The notes under the pieces are model-generated. The model saw only the letters and a program-made list of their open reading frames with translations, did not search any database and had not been told where the DNA came from. Below are positions 1-11,698 of a stretch of DNA of 64,000 nt, in pieces. Location: positions 17,916,893 through 17,980,892 of the forward strand of contig NC_092228.1 in assembly GCF_036320965.1 (NCBI RefSeq). Reading direction: 5' to 3'. The position numbers and the translations under genes were made by a program. This stretch comes from Panulirus ornatus. Taxonomy: Eukaryota; Arthropoda; Malacostraca; Decapoda; Palinuridae. The stretch's first letter is position 1, and every line of letters starts with the position of its first letter.

Positions 1-790
1 CATCTTTCAGAATTAAACTCTGATGTGCTCCAGTATCTCTCAAAATCAAAATTTTCCTCTCAGGACTACTTTTCATCCCAACCTTTCCTTCAGTAATATA
101 TGGTTCATGATTTACAGATTTTAATTTTTTCACACTGTATTCCTTACTTCTTGCATCACTAATATCCTGCATCTATTTCCAAGTAACAGTTAATCCTACA
201 GACCAAATTCTCCACATCCTAAACATTTCATTGGTAGTCTCTCTTGCTTACTAACATAAGGGTCATGACTGAAAGAGATCTTGAATACCAGTATTGTGTT
301 TGTCTGGAATTTGTGCCCAACATTGTTTTGTGTACATAGGTGGACCTTCCAGAAAATATGGTGACTAGGCTGCTAAACATTTGAATTGTTCTGATATCTA
401 TAAGCTTCGTCATAACCGTGCCTACTACTCTGTCTTATTCCACTTCATTTACGGGACATCTCTCCCTTATACATTTTGTGTGCCATGTCTAACTGGTCAG
501 CTATCCAGGCTGCATCCATCACATTCTTCACTGTACTCTTACTTATTTCATAATTTATTTCATGGCGAACAATACTTTTGAAATGTTCCAACAGGATTAG
601 TTGTCTTCTTTCATCCCTTGTCTCTGCTTCCTCAGACTTGCACCACCTGTCAAATTTCATTCCACACTCTAGCCACCTCAAGATGAATTTTTCCAATTAG
701 TTTTCCTGGTGTCCCTAAACCCTCTCCTGTACACTTCGGCATCCATTTCCAAAGTTTTCAATCCTGCCACTTTAACAGCCTTATAATCCA
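1..790 (-). pseudogene. Degenerate gypsy-like gag-protease fragment
   Basis: An open stretch at 445-696 (minus) reads FDRWCKSEEAETRDERRQLI and then LLEHFKSIV, the pattern of the SCAN-like capsid/gag domain of Ty3/gypsy elements in invertebrates. Upstream (about 700-760) another frame gives EVYRRGFRDTRKTN, as expected just before this domain, so a frameshift lies between. Downstream a broken zinc knuckle (CLGCGEFG followed by stops) is readable near 205-235. At 26-37 the frame around LRDTGAHQSLIL carries the aspartic protease motif DTGA. The order gag, knuckle, protease is that of a gypsy polyprotein read leftwards out of the window. Frameshifts and stops make it a dead relic. The element is cut by the window edge, so RT and integrase cannot be judged. 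Confidence 0.6.
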
Positions 791-899
791 CCGATACCAT
801 CATATTCAGACATGCATATGACATGCTTTACCCTTAAATTTACTCTGCACCAACATAGCCCAGTCACTTTCATCCCTTTTTCTGCCTGTATTCTCTCTT

Positions 900-1070
900 T
901 TCACCTGGCTCATTACTCATTCTTGCACATGAATCACCCATCACTAAATACCCAATCTCTAGCATCGAAAATGCGGACACACTCACTCAGCTACTTCCAA
1001 AACACTTGTCTCTCATCATGTTTCTTCTTTTGGCCAGGTGCATAAGCATTAACTATAACCCATCTCTTGC
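900..1070 (-). mobile_element. Old relic of the LINE endonuclease domain
   Basis: Read on the minus strand, this stretch resembles the middle of the endonuclease found intact at 26,888-27,370. It has an equivalent of the RWVIIGAYAPGHEKKDHERQ block followed by a VMGDSCARMSNE block that corresponds to VIGDLNAKVSN. Stops and substitutions interrupt it and no flanking LINE sequence is recognisable on either side. It is much more diverged than the copies from 2.4 kb onward. Confidence 0.5.
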
Positions 1071-2418
1071 AATTCATAAATGTTTTTTTTTCCATACTAG
1101 TTAGTCGTTTCACATGTCAAGGAAGAAGTGTTAGGTACAAAGAAAAGCCTTATTTGCTTGCATCCAGTCTGTGGCTACAACCAAGCTCCACAGACCTTTC
1201 CTTGGTTTCCTATTGCAGGTTCATATGACAGCAAGTGGTCCATGTATACCAGAACTCAAGTTTTCAAGCTTTGGTGTACTTGACTCTTAAATGCAGAAAA
1301 GCTACAGAAAGAGGATAGTTTGATTGTAGGAAGAAAGGCAGCTCTGCTGTTCAAGGGAAGATGGTATCAGTCAAAGGCCCAAGTCTTGGTTGTAAGGGCA
1401 TGCAAACAGTTCACAAGAGCAGCGGCCAAAATTATAGCTGCAGCACGTGGAATGGGCAGCAACATAATAGCACACAGTGAGTGATGGCTGGAGAGATGAA
1501 CCCTGATCAATCAATGAAATGGAAGGCTTTTGATTCCATGCTAGCTAATAAATAAACTGGCAGAGGAAGCAGTACCTATGCTAAGAGCAGTTTCCCATAC
1601 TGAGGCATATAAAAGTCCCTCTGGATATAAAGAGGCTACTCACAAAAGAAATAATTACAGCACCTGTAAAACTCCTCTAGCTTTTGGGAAGCAAATCTTG
1701 TAAAATTATTATGTGAGGTTTCTACGACAGTGTAAGATATAGTTATCAACATATTTATTGTTGGGATGAGTTGTGGTGTTTTGAAACAGGGCACATTTGG
1801 AAGGAGATATTGGTAAGGACTACACTTTAGTACTACCAAAATAACCTAGTTTCCACTTCTCCTTTCCAAGATGTCAGAATAAGGAGAGTATAAGTGTTCA
1901 GAATGAGATAAAGGATGAGAATTTGAATGAGGATGGGAAGAAAATTGAGTTGAAGTATGTACAGTGGAATCATCAGTGTAAAAAGGAATTACATAAGATG
2001 CTGAAGAAAAAGATCAGGTATGGAGAGAAGATAGAAAATAGTCAATAGGATAGAACCCTGTTGATAGAATAAAAGGGATAAGTAGCTTCAATGGCTACTG
2101 CAGTGGATTGACTTGATAACGCTTTATGTTAAGGAAGAGAGAAGAAAAGACTTTTACTACACTGTCAAAAGTCTTTAGAGATGTTGAATGCAATGATGAA
2201 AGATTCACCAATATGCACAAAGGGAGGGGGACCAGATGAACCACATAGGAGAGATGGTCAACAGACCTTGCACTGCATGGTGACAGAAGAAAGAGGGAGC
2301 CTGGCTCTCGTGGGGCCCAGGTGGGATAACAAGCCCAACTGCCTAGGCCCAGTGGGTAGGCTGCCCTAGAGCACAGGGTTTGCATCTCCTGAGTTGTAGG
2401 GAGGTTTAATCTTAAAGA
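1071..2418. other. Unassigned sequence before the LINE cluster
   Basis: I see no supportable gene, RNA or named repeat here. Short ORFs on both strands have no recognisable domain. The text is moderately AT-rich, without tandem structure. It ends where the conserved LINE head begins. Confidence 0.4.
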
Positions 2419-5400
2419 ACAGGGGATAGGTGAGAAAGAATACTTCCCACATATTCCCTGAGTGTCATAGAAGGCAACTAAAGTGGGTGGGAGTGGGGGG
2501 CTAGAAACCCTCCCCTCCTTATATTTTAACTTTTAACTTATATTTTAACTTCTAAAAGGGGATCAGAAGGAGCCATGCGGGGAGTGCTCATCCTCCTCAA
2601 AGGTTCAGATTGAGGTGTCTAAATGTGTGTGGATGTAACCAAGATGAGAAAAGAGGAGAGATAGGTAGTATGTTTGAGGAAAGGAACCTGGATGTTTTGG
2701 CTCTGAGTGAAATGAAGCTATGGGGAAAACTGAAAGTGGATGGAGAGAGATGGGTGATTATTGGGGCATATGCACCTGGTCATGAGAGGAAAATCATGAA
2801 AGGCAAGTGTTTTGGGAGCAACTGAGTGAGTGTGTTACCAGCTTTGATGCAGACTGGGTTATAGTGAAGGGTGATTTAAATGCAAAGGTGAGTAATGTGG
2901 CAGTTGAAGGTATAATTGGTGTACATGGGGTGTTTGGTGTTGTAAATGGAAATGGTGAAGAGCTTGTAGACTTGTGTGCTGAAAAGGGACTGGGGATAGG
3001 GAATATCTGGTTTAAAAGGAGAGATATACATAAGTATACCTATGTAAGTAGGAGAGATGGCCAGAGAGCATTATAGGATTACATGTGAATTGATAGGTGT
3101 GTGAGAGATACTTTAGGATGTTAATGAGCTGAGAGGGACAGCTGGAGGGATGTCTGATTGTTATCTTTTGGAGGCGAAGGTGAAGATTTGTAGAGGTTTT
3201 CAGAAAATAAAAGAGAGAAATGTTGGGGTGAAGAGAGTGGGTGAGGGTAAGTGAGCTTGGAAAGGAGACTTATGTGAGGAAGTACCAGGAGAGATTGAAA
3301 GCAGAATTGCAAAGGTGAGAGCACATGACGTAAGAGGAGTGGGGAAGGAATGGGATGTATTTAGGGAAGCAGTGATGGCTTGTGCAAAATGCTTGTGGCA
3401 TGAGAAAGGTGGGAGGTGGGCAGATTAGAAAGGGTAGGGAGGTTTGGGAAGAAGAAGTAAGATTGTTAGTGAAAGAGGAGAGAGGCGTTTGCACAATTTT
3501 TGCAGGGAAGTAGTGCAAATGACTGGGAGATGTGTAAAAGAAAGAGGCCAGAGGTCAAGAGAAAGGTGCAAGAGGTGAAAAAGAGGGCAAATGAGAGTTG
3601 GGGTGAGACAATACCATTAAATTTTAGGGAAAATATAAAGATGTTTTGGAAGGAGGTAAATAAAGTGCATAAGACAAGAGAACAAATGGGAATATCAGTG
3701 AAGGGGGCTAATGGGGAGGTAATAACAAGTAGTGGTGAAGTGAGAAGGAGATGGAGTGAGTATTTTGAAGGTTCGTTGGATATGTTTGATGATAGAGTGG
3801 CAGATACAGGGTGTTTTGGTCGAGGTGGTGTACGAAGTGAGAGGGGTCAGGGAGAAAGGTTTGGTAAACAGAGAAGAGGTAGTGAAAGCTTTGTGGGAGA
3901 TGAAAACCGGGGATAAAGGTGAATGTTCAAATTCCACAGGTATAAGTTTGTTGAGTATTCTTGGGAAATTATACGTGAGAGTATTTATTGAGAGGGTAAG
4001 GACATGTACAGAGCATCAGATTGAGGAAGAGCAGTGTGGTTTCAGAAGTGGTAGAGGAAGTGTGGATCAGGTGTCTGCTTTGAAGAATGTATGTGAGAAA
4101 TACATACATACATACATACATACATACATACATTGGATTTGTACGTAGCATTCATGGATCTGGAGAAGGCATTTGATAGGGGTGATAGAGATGCATTGTC
4201 GAAGGTATTAAGAGTATATGGTTTGGGAGGTAAGTTGCTAGAAGCAAAGAGAAGTTTTTACCAAGGATGTAAGGCAGGTGTACAAGTAGGGAGAGAGAAA
4301 AGTGACTGGTTCCCAGTGAATGTCGGTTTGCGGCAGGGGTGCATGGTGTCCATGGTTGTTTAATATGTTTATGGGTGGGGTGGTTAGGGAGGTGAATGCA
4401 AGAGTTTTGGAGAGAGGGGCAAGTATGCAAGTCTGTTGTGGAGGAGAGGGCTTGGGAAGTGAGTCACTAGTTGTTCGCTGATGATACAGCACTTATGGCT
4501 CATTCGGGTGAGAAACTGCAGAAGTAGGTGATTGAGTCTGGTAACGTGTATGAAAGAAGGTAGCTGAAAGTAAATGTGAATAAGATCAAGGTTATTCGGT
4601 TCAGCAGGGTTGAGGGACAAGTTTATTGGGAGGTAAGTTTGAATGGAGAAAAACTGGAAGTGAAGTGTTTTAGATATCTGGAAGTGGATTTAGCAGCATA
4701 TGGAACCATGGAAGCAGAAGTGAATCATAGGGTGGGGGGGGGGGTGAAGGTTCTGGGAGCGTTGAAGAATGTGTGGAAGGTGAGAACGTTATCTCAGAAA
4801 GCAAAAATGAGTATGTTTGAAGGAATAGTGGTTCCAACAATGTTATATGGATGCAAGGCATGGGATATAGATAGGGTTGTGCGGAGGAGGGTGGATGTGT
4901 TGGAAATGGAATGTTTGAGGACAATATGTGGTATGAGGAGGTTTGATTGAGTAAGTAATGAAAAGGTAAGGGAGATGTGTGGTAATATAAAGAGTATGGT
5001 TGAGAAAGCAGAGGGTGTATTGAAATGGTTTGGTCACATGGAGAGAATGAGTGAGGAAAGATTGACAAAGAGGATATATGTGTCAGAGGTAGAAGGAATG
5101 AGGAGAAGTGGGAGACCAAACTGGAGGTGGAAGGATGGCATAAAAAAGATTTTTGAGCCACTGGGGCCTGAACATGCAGGAGGGTGAAAGGCGTGCAAGG
5201 AATAGAGTGAATTGGAATTATGTGGTATACCGGGGTCGATGTGCTGTCAATGGATTGAACCAGGGCATGTGAAGTGTCTAGGGTAAATCATGGAAAGTTG
5301 AGGCCTGGATGTGGAAAGGGAGCTGTGGTTTCGGTGCATTATACATGACAGCGAGAGACTGAGTGTGAATGAATGTGGCCTTTGTTGTCTTTTTCTAGGG

Positions 5401-5693
5401 CTACCTCGCATGCAAGCAGGGGGAGAGGGGTGTCATTTCATGTGTGATGGGGTGGAGACGGGAATGAATAAAGGCAGCAAGTATGAATTATGTACATGTG
5501 TATATATGTATATGTCTGTGTGTGTATATATATGTATACGTTGAAATGTATAGGTATGTATATGTGCTTGTGTGGATGTGTATGTATATACATGTGTACG
5601 TGGGTGGGTTGGGCCATTCTTTCGTCTGTTTCCTTGCGCTAACTTGCTAACGCAGGAGACAGCGACAAAGTATTATAAATAAAGGAAAAAATA
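2419..5693 (+). mobile_element. RTE-like LINE, near full length, decayed (copy A)
   Basis: The copy starts with the family's head (aggggatagg...gaatacttcccac), followed by a 190-base 5' leader. The apurinic-like endonuclease begins near 2,610 (RCLNVCGCNQ; ALSEMK) and continues to VKGDLNAKVSN and an RRDGQRAL block near 3,070. A linker region follows, then reverse transcriptase from about 3,930 to 5,187 (SGRGSVDQV, FMDLEKAFDR, a damaged catalytic region, and a C-terminal RSGRPNWRWKDG block). The 3' UTR ends at gacagcgacaaag with an A-rich tail near 5,693. It is clearly dead: about 50 codons of the endonuclease are deleted after ALSEMK, the RT start is deleted near 3,915, a short (CATA)n run at 4,103-4,133 replaces part of the RT, and there are several frameshifts. 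The family fits the RTE/BovB-like clade by RT and C-terminal style; this is inference. Confidence 0.85.
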
Positions 5694-6884
5694 ACATTCA
5701 TACATGCTACATTCATCCACTCCCACCACCAACCCGCCACACATGAAATGGCACCCCCCCCTCTCCCCATGTGTGTGTGAAGTAGCACTAGGAAAAGATA
5801 ACAAAGGCCACATTCGTTCACACTCAGTCTCTAGCTATCATGTGTACTGCACCGAAACCACAGCTCCCTTTCCACATCCAGGCCCCTTAAAACTTTCCAT
5901 GGTTTACCTCGGATGCTTCACATGCCCTGGTTCAATCCATTGACAGCACATCGACCCTGGTATACCACAACGTTCCAATTGACTCTGTTCCTTCCACACC
6001 TTTCATCCTCCTGAATTTTAAGGCCCTGATCGCTCAAAATCTTTTTCACTCCATCTTTCCACTTCCACTTCTCCTCATTCCCTCCACCTCCGACACATAT
6101 ATCCTCTTTGTCAATCTTTCCTCACTCATTCTCTTCATGTGACCAAACCATTTCAATACAACCTCCTCTGCTCTCTCAACCACACTCTTTTTATTACCAA
6201 ACATCTCACTTACCCTCTCATTAGTTACTCGATCAAACCACCTCACACCACATATTCTCAAACATCTCATTTCCAACACATCTACCCTACTCTGCACAAC
6301 CCTATCTATAGCCCATGCCTCACAACCATAACATTGTTGGAACCACTATTCCTTCAAACATACCCATTTTTGCTCTCCGAGATAACATTCTCACCTTCCA
6401 CACATTCTTTAACGCTCCCAGAGCCTTCGCCCCCTCTTCCACTCTGTGACTCACTTCCCCTTCCATCTGCTGCCAAATCCACTCCCAGATATCTAAAACA
6501 CTTCACTTCCTCCAGTTTTTCTCCATTCAAACTTACCTCCCAACTGACTTGTCCCTCAACCCTACTGAACCTAATAACCTTGCTCTTATTCACATTTACT
6601 CTCAGCTTCCTTCTTTCACACACTTTACCAAACTCAGTCACCAGCTTCTGCAGTTTCTCACCCGAATCAGCCACCAACACTGTATCATCAGCGAACAACA
6701 TCTGACTCACTTCCCAAGCCCTATCATTCACAACAGACTGCATACTTGCCCCTCTCTCCAAAACTGCATTCACCTCCCTAACAACCCCATGCATAAACAA
6801 ATTAAACAACCATAGAGACATCACGCACCCCTGCCGCAAACCAACATTCACTGGGAACCAATCACTTTCCTCTCTTCCTACTTG
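5694..6884 (-). mobile_element. LINE fragment, RT C-terminal half and 3' UTR
   Basis: On the minus strand the fragment starts at the RT block MNVGLRQGCVMSLWLFNLFM (near 6,851), keeps LFADDTVLVADSG, and runs through the C-terminal domain (MQSRVDVLEMRC, VEGMRRSG) into the 3' UTR. The frame shifts near 6,354. Its 3' tail is missing because it abuts the tail of copy A at about 5,693. Its 5' edge abuts a plus-strand LINE fragment at 6,885, so the two copies meet head to head. Confidence 0.8.
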
Positions 6885-9418
6885 TACACATGCACAGTGC
6901 CATTGTACAAAGGCAAAGGGGAAAAAGGTGAGTGTTCAAATTACATAGGTTTAAGTTTGTTGAGTATTCCTGGGAAATTATATGGAAGGGTATTGATTGA
7001 AAGGGTCAAGGCATGTACAGAGCATCAGATTGGGGGAAGAGCAGTGTGGTTTCAGAAGTGGTAGATGATGTGTGGATCAGGTGTTTGCTTTGAAGAATAT
7101 ATGTGAGAAATAGAAAAACAGATGGATTTGTATGTGGCATTTATGGATCTGGAGAGGGCATATGATAGAGAGTTGATAGAGATGCCCTGTGGGGGGTATT
7201 AAGAATATATGGTGTGGGAGGTAAGTTGCTAGAAGCAGTGAAAAGTTTTATTGAGGAATACCTGGTTTAAAAAGAGAGATATACATAAGTATACGTATGT
7301 AAGTAGGAGAGATGGCCAGAGAGCGTTACTGGATTATGTGTTAAGTGATAGGTGTGCAAAAGAGAGACTTTTGGATGTAAATGTGCTGAGAGGTGCAACT
7401 GGAGGGATGTCTGATCATTATCTTGTGGAGGCGAAAGTGAAGATTTGTAGAGGTTTTCAGAAAAGAAGAGAGAATGTTGGGGTGAAGAGAGTGGTGAGAG
7501 TAAGTGAGCTTGGGAAGGAGACTTGTGTGAGGAAGTACCAGGAGAGACTGAGTACAGAATAGAAAAAGTTGAGAACAAAGGACGTAAGGGGAGTGGGGGA
7601 GGAATGGGATGTATTTAGGGAAGCAGTGATGGCTTGTGCAAAAGATGCTTGTGGCATGAGAAGTGTGGAAGGTGGACAGTTTAGAAAGGGTAGTGAGTGG
7701 TGGGATGAAGAAGTAAGATTATTAATGAAAGAGAAGAGAGGCATTTGGATGATTTTTGCAAGGAAATAATGCAAATGACTGGGAGATATATAAAAGAAAG
7801 AGGCAGGAGGTCAAGAGAAAGGTGCAAGAGGTGAAAAAGAGGGCAAATGAGGTTGGGGTGAGAGAGTATCATGAAATTTTAGGGAGAATAAAAAGATGTT
7901 TTGGAAGGAGGTAAATAAAGTACGTAAGGCAAGGGAACAAATGGGAACATCAGTGAAGGGGGCTAATGGGGAGGTGATAACAAGTAGTGGTGATGTGAGA
8001 AGGAGATGGGGTGAGTATTTTGAAGATGTGTTGAAAGTGTTTAATGATTGAGTGGCAGATATAGGGTGTTTTGGTCGAGGTGGTGTGCAAAGTGAGAGAG
8101 TTAGGGAGAATGATTTGGTAAACAGAGAAGAGGTGGTAAAAGCTTTGCGGAAGATGAAAGCCGGCAAGGCAGCAGGTTTGGATGGTATTGCAGTGGAATT
8201 TATTAAAAAAGGGGGTGACTGTATTGTTGACTGGTTGGTAAGGTGCAAGAGGTGAAAAAGAGGGAAAATAAGAGTTGGGGTGAGAGAGTATCATTAAATT
8301 TTAGGGACTGGCAGAATGCTTGCATAGTGCCATTGTACAAAGGCAAAGGGGATAAGAGTGAGTGCTCAAATTACAGAGGTATAAGTTTATCGAGTATTCC
8401 GGGGAAATTATATGGAAGGGTATTGATTGAGAGGGTGAAGGCATGTACAGAACATCAGACTGGGGAAGAGCAGTGTGGTTTCAGAAGTGGTAGAGGATAT
8501 GTGGATCAGGTGTTTGCTTTGAAAAATGCATGTGAGAAATACTTAGAAAAGCAAAAGTATTTGTATGTAGCATTTATGGATCTGGAGAAGGCATATGATA
8601 GAGTTGATAGAGATACTCTGTGGAAGGTATTAAGAATATATGGGTGTGGGAGGTAAATTGTTAGAAGCAGTGATAAGTTTTTATTGAGGATGTAAGGCAT
8701 GTGTATGTGTAGGAAGAGATTGGTTCACAGTGAATGTTGGTTTGCGGCAGGGGTGCGTAATGTCTCCATGGTTGTTTAATTTGTTTATGCATGGGGTTGT
8801 TAGGGAGGTGAATGCAAGAGTTTTGGAGAGAAGGGCAAGTATGCTGTCTGTTGTGGATGAGAGAGCTTGGGAAGTGAGTCAGTTGTTGTTCGCTGATGAT
8901 ACAGCGCTGGTGGCTGATTCGGGTGAGAAACTGCAGAAGCTGGTGACTGAGTTTGGTAAAGTGTGTGAAAGAAGAAAGCTGAGAGTAAATGTGAATAAGA
9001 GCAAGGTTATTAGGTACAGTAGGATTGAGGGACAAGTCAATTGGGAGGTAAGTTTGAATGGAGAAAAACTGGAGGAAGTGAAGTGTTTTAGATATCTGGG
9101 AGTGGATTTGGCAGCGGATGGAACCATGGAAGTGGAAGTGAATCATAGGGTGAGGGAGGGGGCGAAAATTCTGGGAGCGTTGTAAAATGTGTGGAAGGCG
9201 AGATCGTTATCTTGGAAAGCAAAAATGGCTATGTTTGAAGGAATAGTGGTTCCAACAATGTTATATGGTTGTGAGGCGTGGGCTATAGATAGAGTTGTGC
9301 GGAGGAGGGTGGATGTGCTGGAAATGAGATGTTTGAGGACAATATGTGGTGTGAGGTGGTTTGATCGAGTAAGTAATGAAACAGAGACAGCGACAGAGTA
9401 TAATAAAAATACATAAAT
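6885..9418 (+). mobile_element. Chimeric LINE with shuffled internal segments
   Basis: Segments of the LINE appear out of order on the plus strand. RT residues from VPLYKGKG to a KSFIE-like break occupy 6,885-7,255. The text then jumps back to the endonuclease end (NTWFKKRDIHKYTYVSRRDG, with catalytic SDHYLV near 7,410) and runs through the linker and the RT start (AGLDGIAVEFIKKGG) to about 8,238. A repeated piece of the linker follows at 8,239-8,305, and RT runs from 8,306 to 9,380 including LLFADDTALVADSG. At about 9,380 the RT is fused directly to the last 30 bases of the LINE tail (gagacagcgacagagtataa), so the C-terminal domain and 3' UTR are missing. Confidence 0.75.
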
Positions 9419-9427
9419 ATATATATA

Positions 9428-11698
9428 TTTATTACACTTTATCGCTGTCTCCCATGTGAGCGAATTAGCGCAAGGAAACAGACAAAAGAATGGCCCAACC
9501 AACCCGCATACACATGTATATACATACACGTCCACACACGCACATATACATACCTATACATTTTAACATATACATATATATACATACACAGACATGTGCA
9601 TATATACACATGCACACAATTCATACTTGCTGCCTTTATTCATTCCCGTTGCCACCCCACCACACATGAAATAGCATCCCCTCTCTCCCGCGAGGTAGCG
9701 CTAGGAAAGGACTAAAGTCCACATTTGTTCCCACTCAGTCTCTAGCTGTCATGTATAATGCACCGGAACCACAACTCCCTTTCCACATCCAGGCCCCACA
9801 AAACTTTCCATGGTTTACCCCAGATGCTTCACATGCCCTGGTTCAATCCACTGACAGCACGTCGACCCCAGTATAGCACATCATTCCAATTCACTCTATT
9901 TCTTGCGCACCTTTCACCCTCCTGTACGTTCAGGCCCCGATCGCTCAAAATCTTTTTCACTCCAACCCTCCAGCTCCAGTTTGGTCTCCCACTTCTCGTT
10001 CCCTCCACCTCTGACACATATATCCTGTTTGTCAATCTTTCCTTAATCATTCTCTCCATGTGACCAAACCATTTCAATACACCCACTTCTGCTCTCTCAA
10101 CCACACTCTTTTTTTTTCCACACATCTCTCTCACCCTTTCATTACTTACTTGATCAAACCAACTCACACCACATATTGTCCTCAAACATTTCCAACACAT
10201 CCATCCTCCTCTGCACAACTTTATATATAGCCCATGCCTCCCAACGATATAACATTGTTGGAACCACTATTCCTTCAAACATACCCATTTTTGCTCTCAA
10301 AGATGATGTTCTTGCCTTCCACACATTCTTCAACGCTCCCAGAACCTTCGCCCCCTCCCAACCCTGTGAATCACTTCCACTTCCATGGTTCCATCTGCTG
10401 CCAAATCCACTCCCAGGTGTCTAAAACACTTTATTTCCTCCAGTTTTTCTCCATTCAAACTCACTTCCCAATTTACTTGTCCTTCAACCCTACTGAACCT
10501 AATAACCTTGCTCTTATTCACATTTACTCTCAGCTTTCTTCTTTCACACACTTTACCAAGCTCAGTCGTCACCAGCTTCTGCAGTTTCTCACACGAATCA
10601 GCAACCAGTGCTGTATCATCAGCGAACAACTGACTCACTTCCAAAGCCCTCTCATCTACACCAGGCTGCATACTGATCCCTCTCTCCAAAATTCTTGCTT
10701 TCACCTCCCTAACAACCCCATCCATAAACAAATTAAACAACTATGGATACATTTCGCATCCTTGCTGCAAACCGACATTCACTGGGAACCAATCACTTTC
10801 CTCTCTTCCTACTCGTACACATGCCTTACATCCTCAATAAAAACTTTTCACTGCTCCTAGCTACTTACCTCCCACACCATATACTCCTAATACCTTCCAC
10901 AGATCATCTCTATCAACTCTTATGATATGCCTTATCCAGATCCATAAATGCTACATACAAGTCCATCTGTTTTTCTAAGTATTTCTCACATACATTCTGC
11001 AAAGCAAACATCTGATCCACACATCCTCTACCACTTCTGAAACTACACTGCTCTCCCCCAAACTGATACTCTGTACATGCCTTCACCCTCTCAATCAATA
11101 CACTCCCATAAAATTTCCCCAGGAATACTCAACAAACTTATACTCTGAAATTTGAACACTCACCTTTATCCACCAATCCTCAGGCACTTCACCATGAACC
11201 ATACATACATTGAATATCCTCACTAACCAGTCAACAACACAGTAATCCCCTTTTATAGTAAATTCCACTGCAATAACATTGAAACCCATCCCCTTACCGG
11301 CTTTCACCTTCTGCAAAGCTTTCACTCTCTCTTCTCTGTTTACCAAATCATTCTCCCAGACCCTCTCACTTTGCACACCACCTCGACCAAAACACTATAT
11401 CTGCCAATATATCATCAAACACATCGAACAACCTTCAAAATACTCACTCTGTCTCACTTCACCATTATTTGTTATTACCTCCCCATTTGCCCCCTTCACT
11501 GATGTTCCCGTTTGTTCACTTGCCTTACATCTTAACATTCTCCCTAAAATTTAATGATACTGTCTCACTCCAACTCTCATTTGCCCTCTTTTTCACTTCT
11601 TGCACCTTTTTCTTGACTCTTTCTTTTATACATCTCCCAGTCATTTGCACTATTTTCCTGCAAAAATCATCCAAATGCCTCTTTATTCTCTTTTACTA
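9428..11698 (-). mobile_element. Host LINE, right-hand (3') part
   Basis: This is the 3' portion of an older minus-strand LINE. The tail starts at 9,428 (tttattacactttatcgctg), followed by the long form of the 3' UTR, the RT C-terminal domain, the palm (LFADDTALVADSC, minus, near 10,620) and the linker up to 11,698. Several frameshifts break the ORF. The copy is interrupted by a younger LINE at 11,699-14,078 and resumes at 14,079, so the two pieces are one element. Confidence 0.8.
11686..11698. repeat. Target-site duplication, left copy
   Basis: The 13 bases ttctcttttacta are repeated exactly at 14,079-14,091. They flank the nested LINE and belong to the host LINE's linker region. Confidence 0.85.

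Noticed and set aside
2610..9416. Separate host genes from the endonuclease and RT ORFs
   Set aside because: All carry LINE motifs, are repeated across the window and are broken by stops. They are transposon parts.
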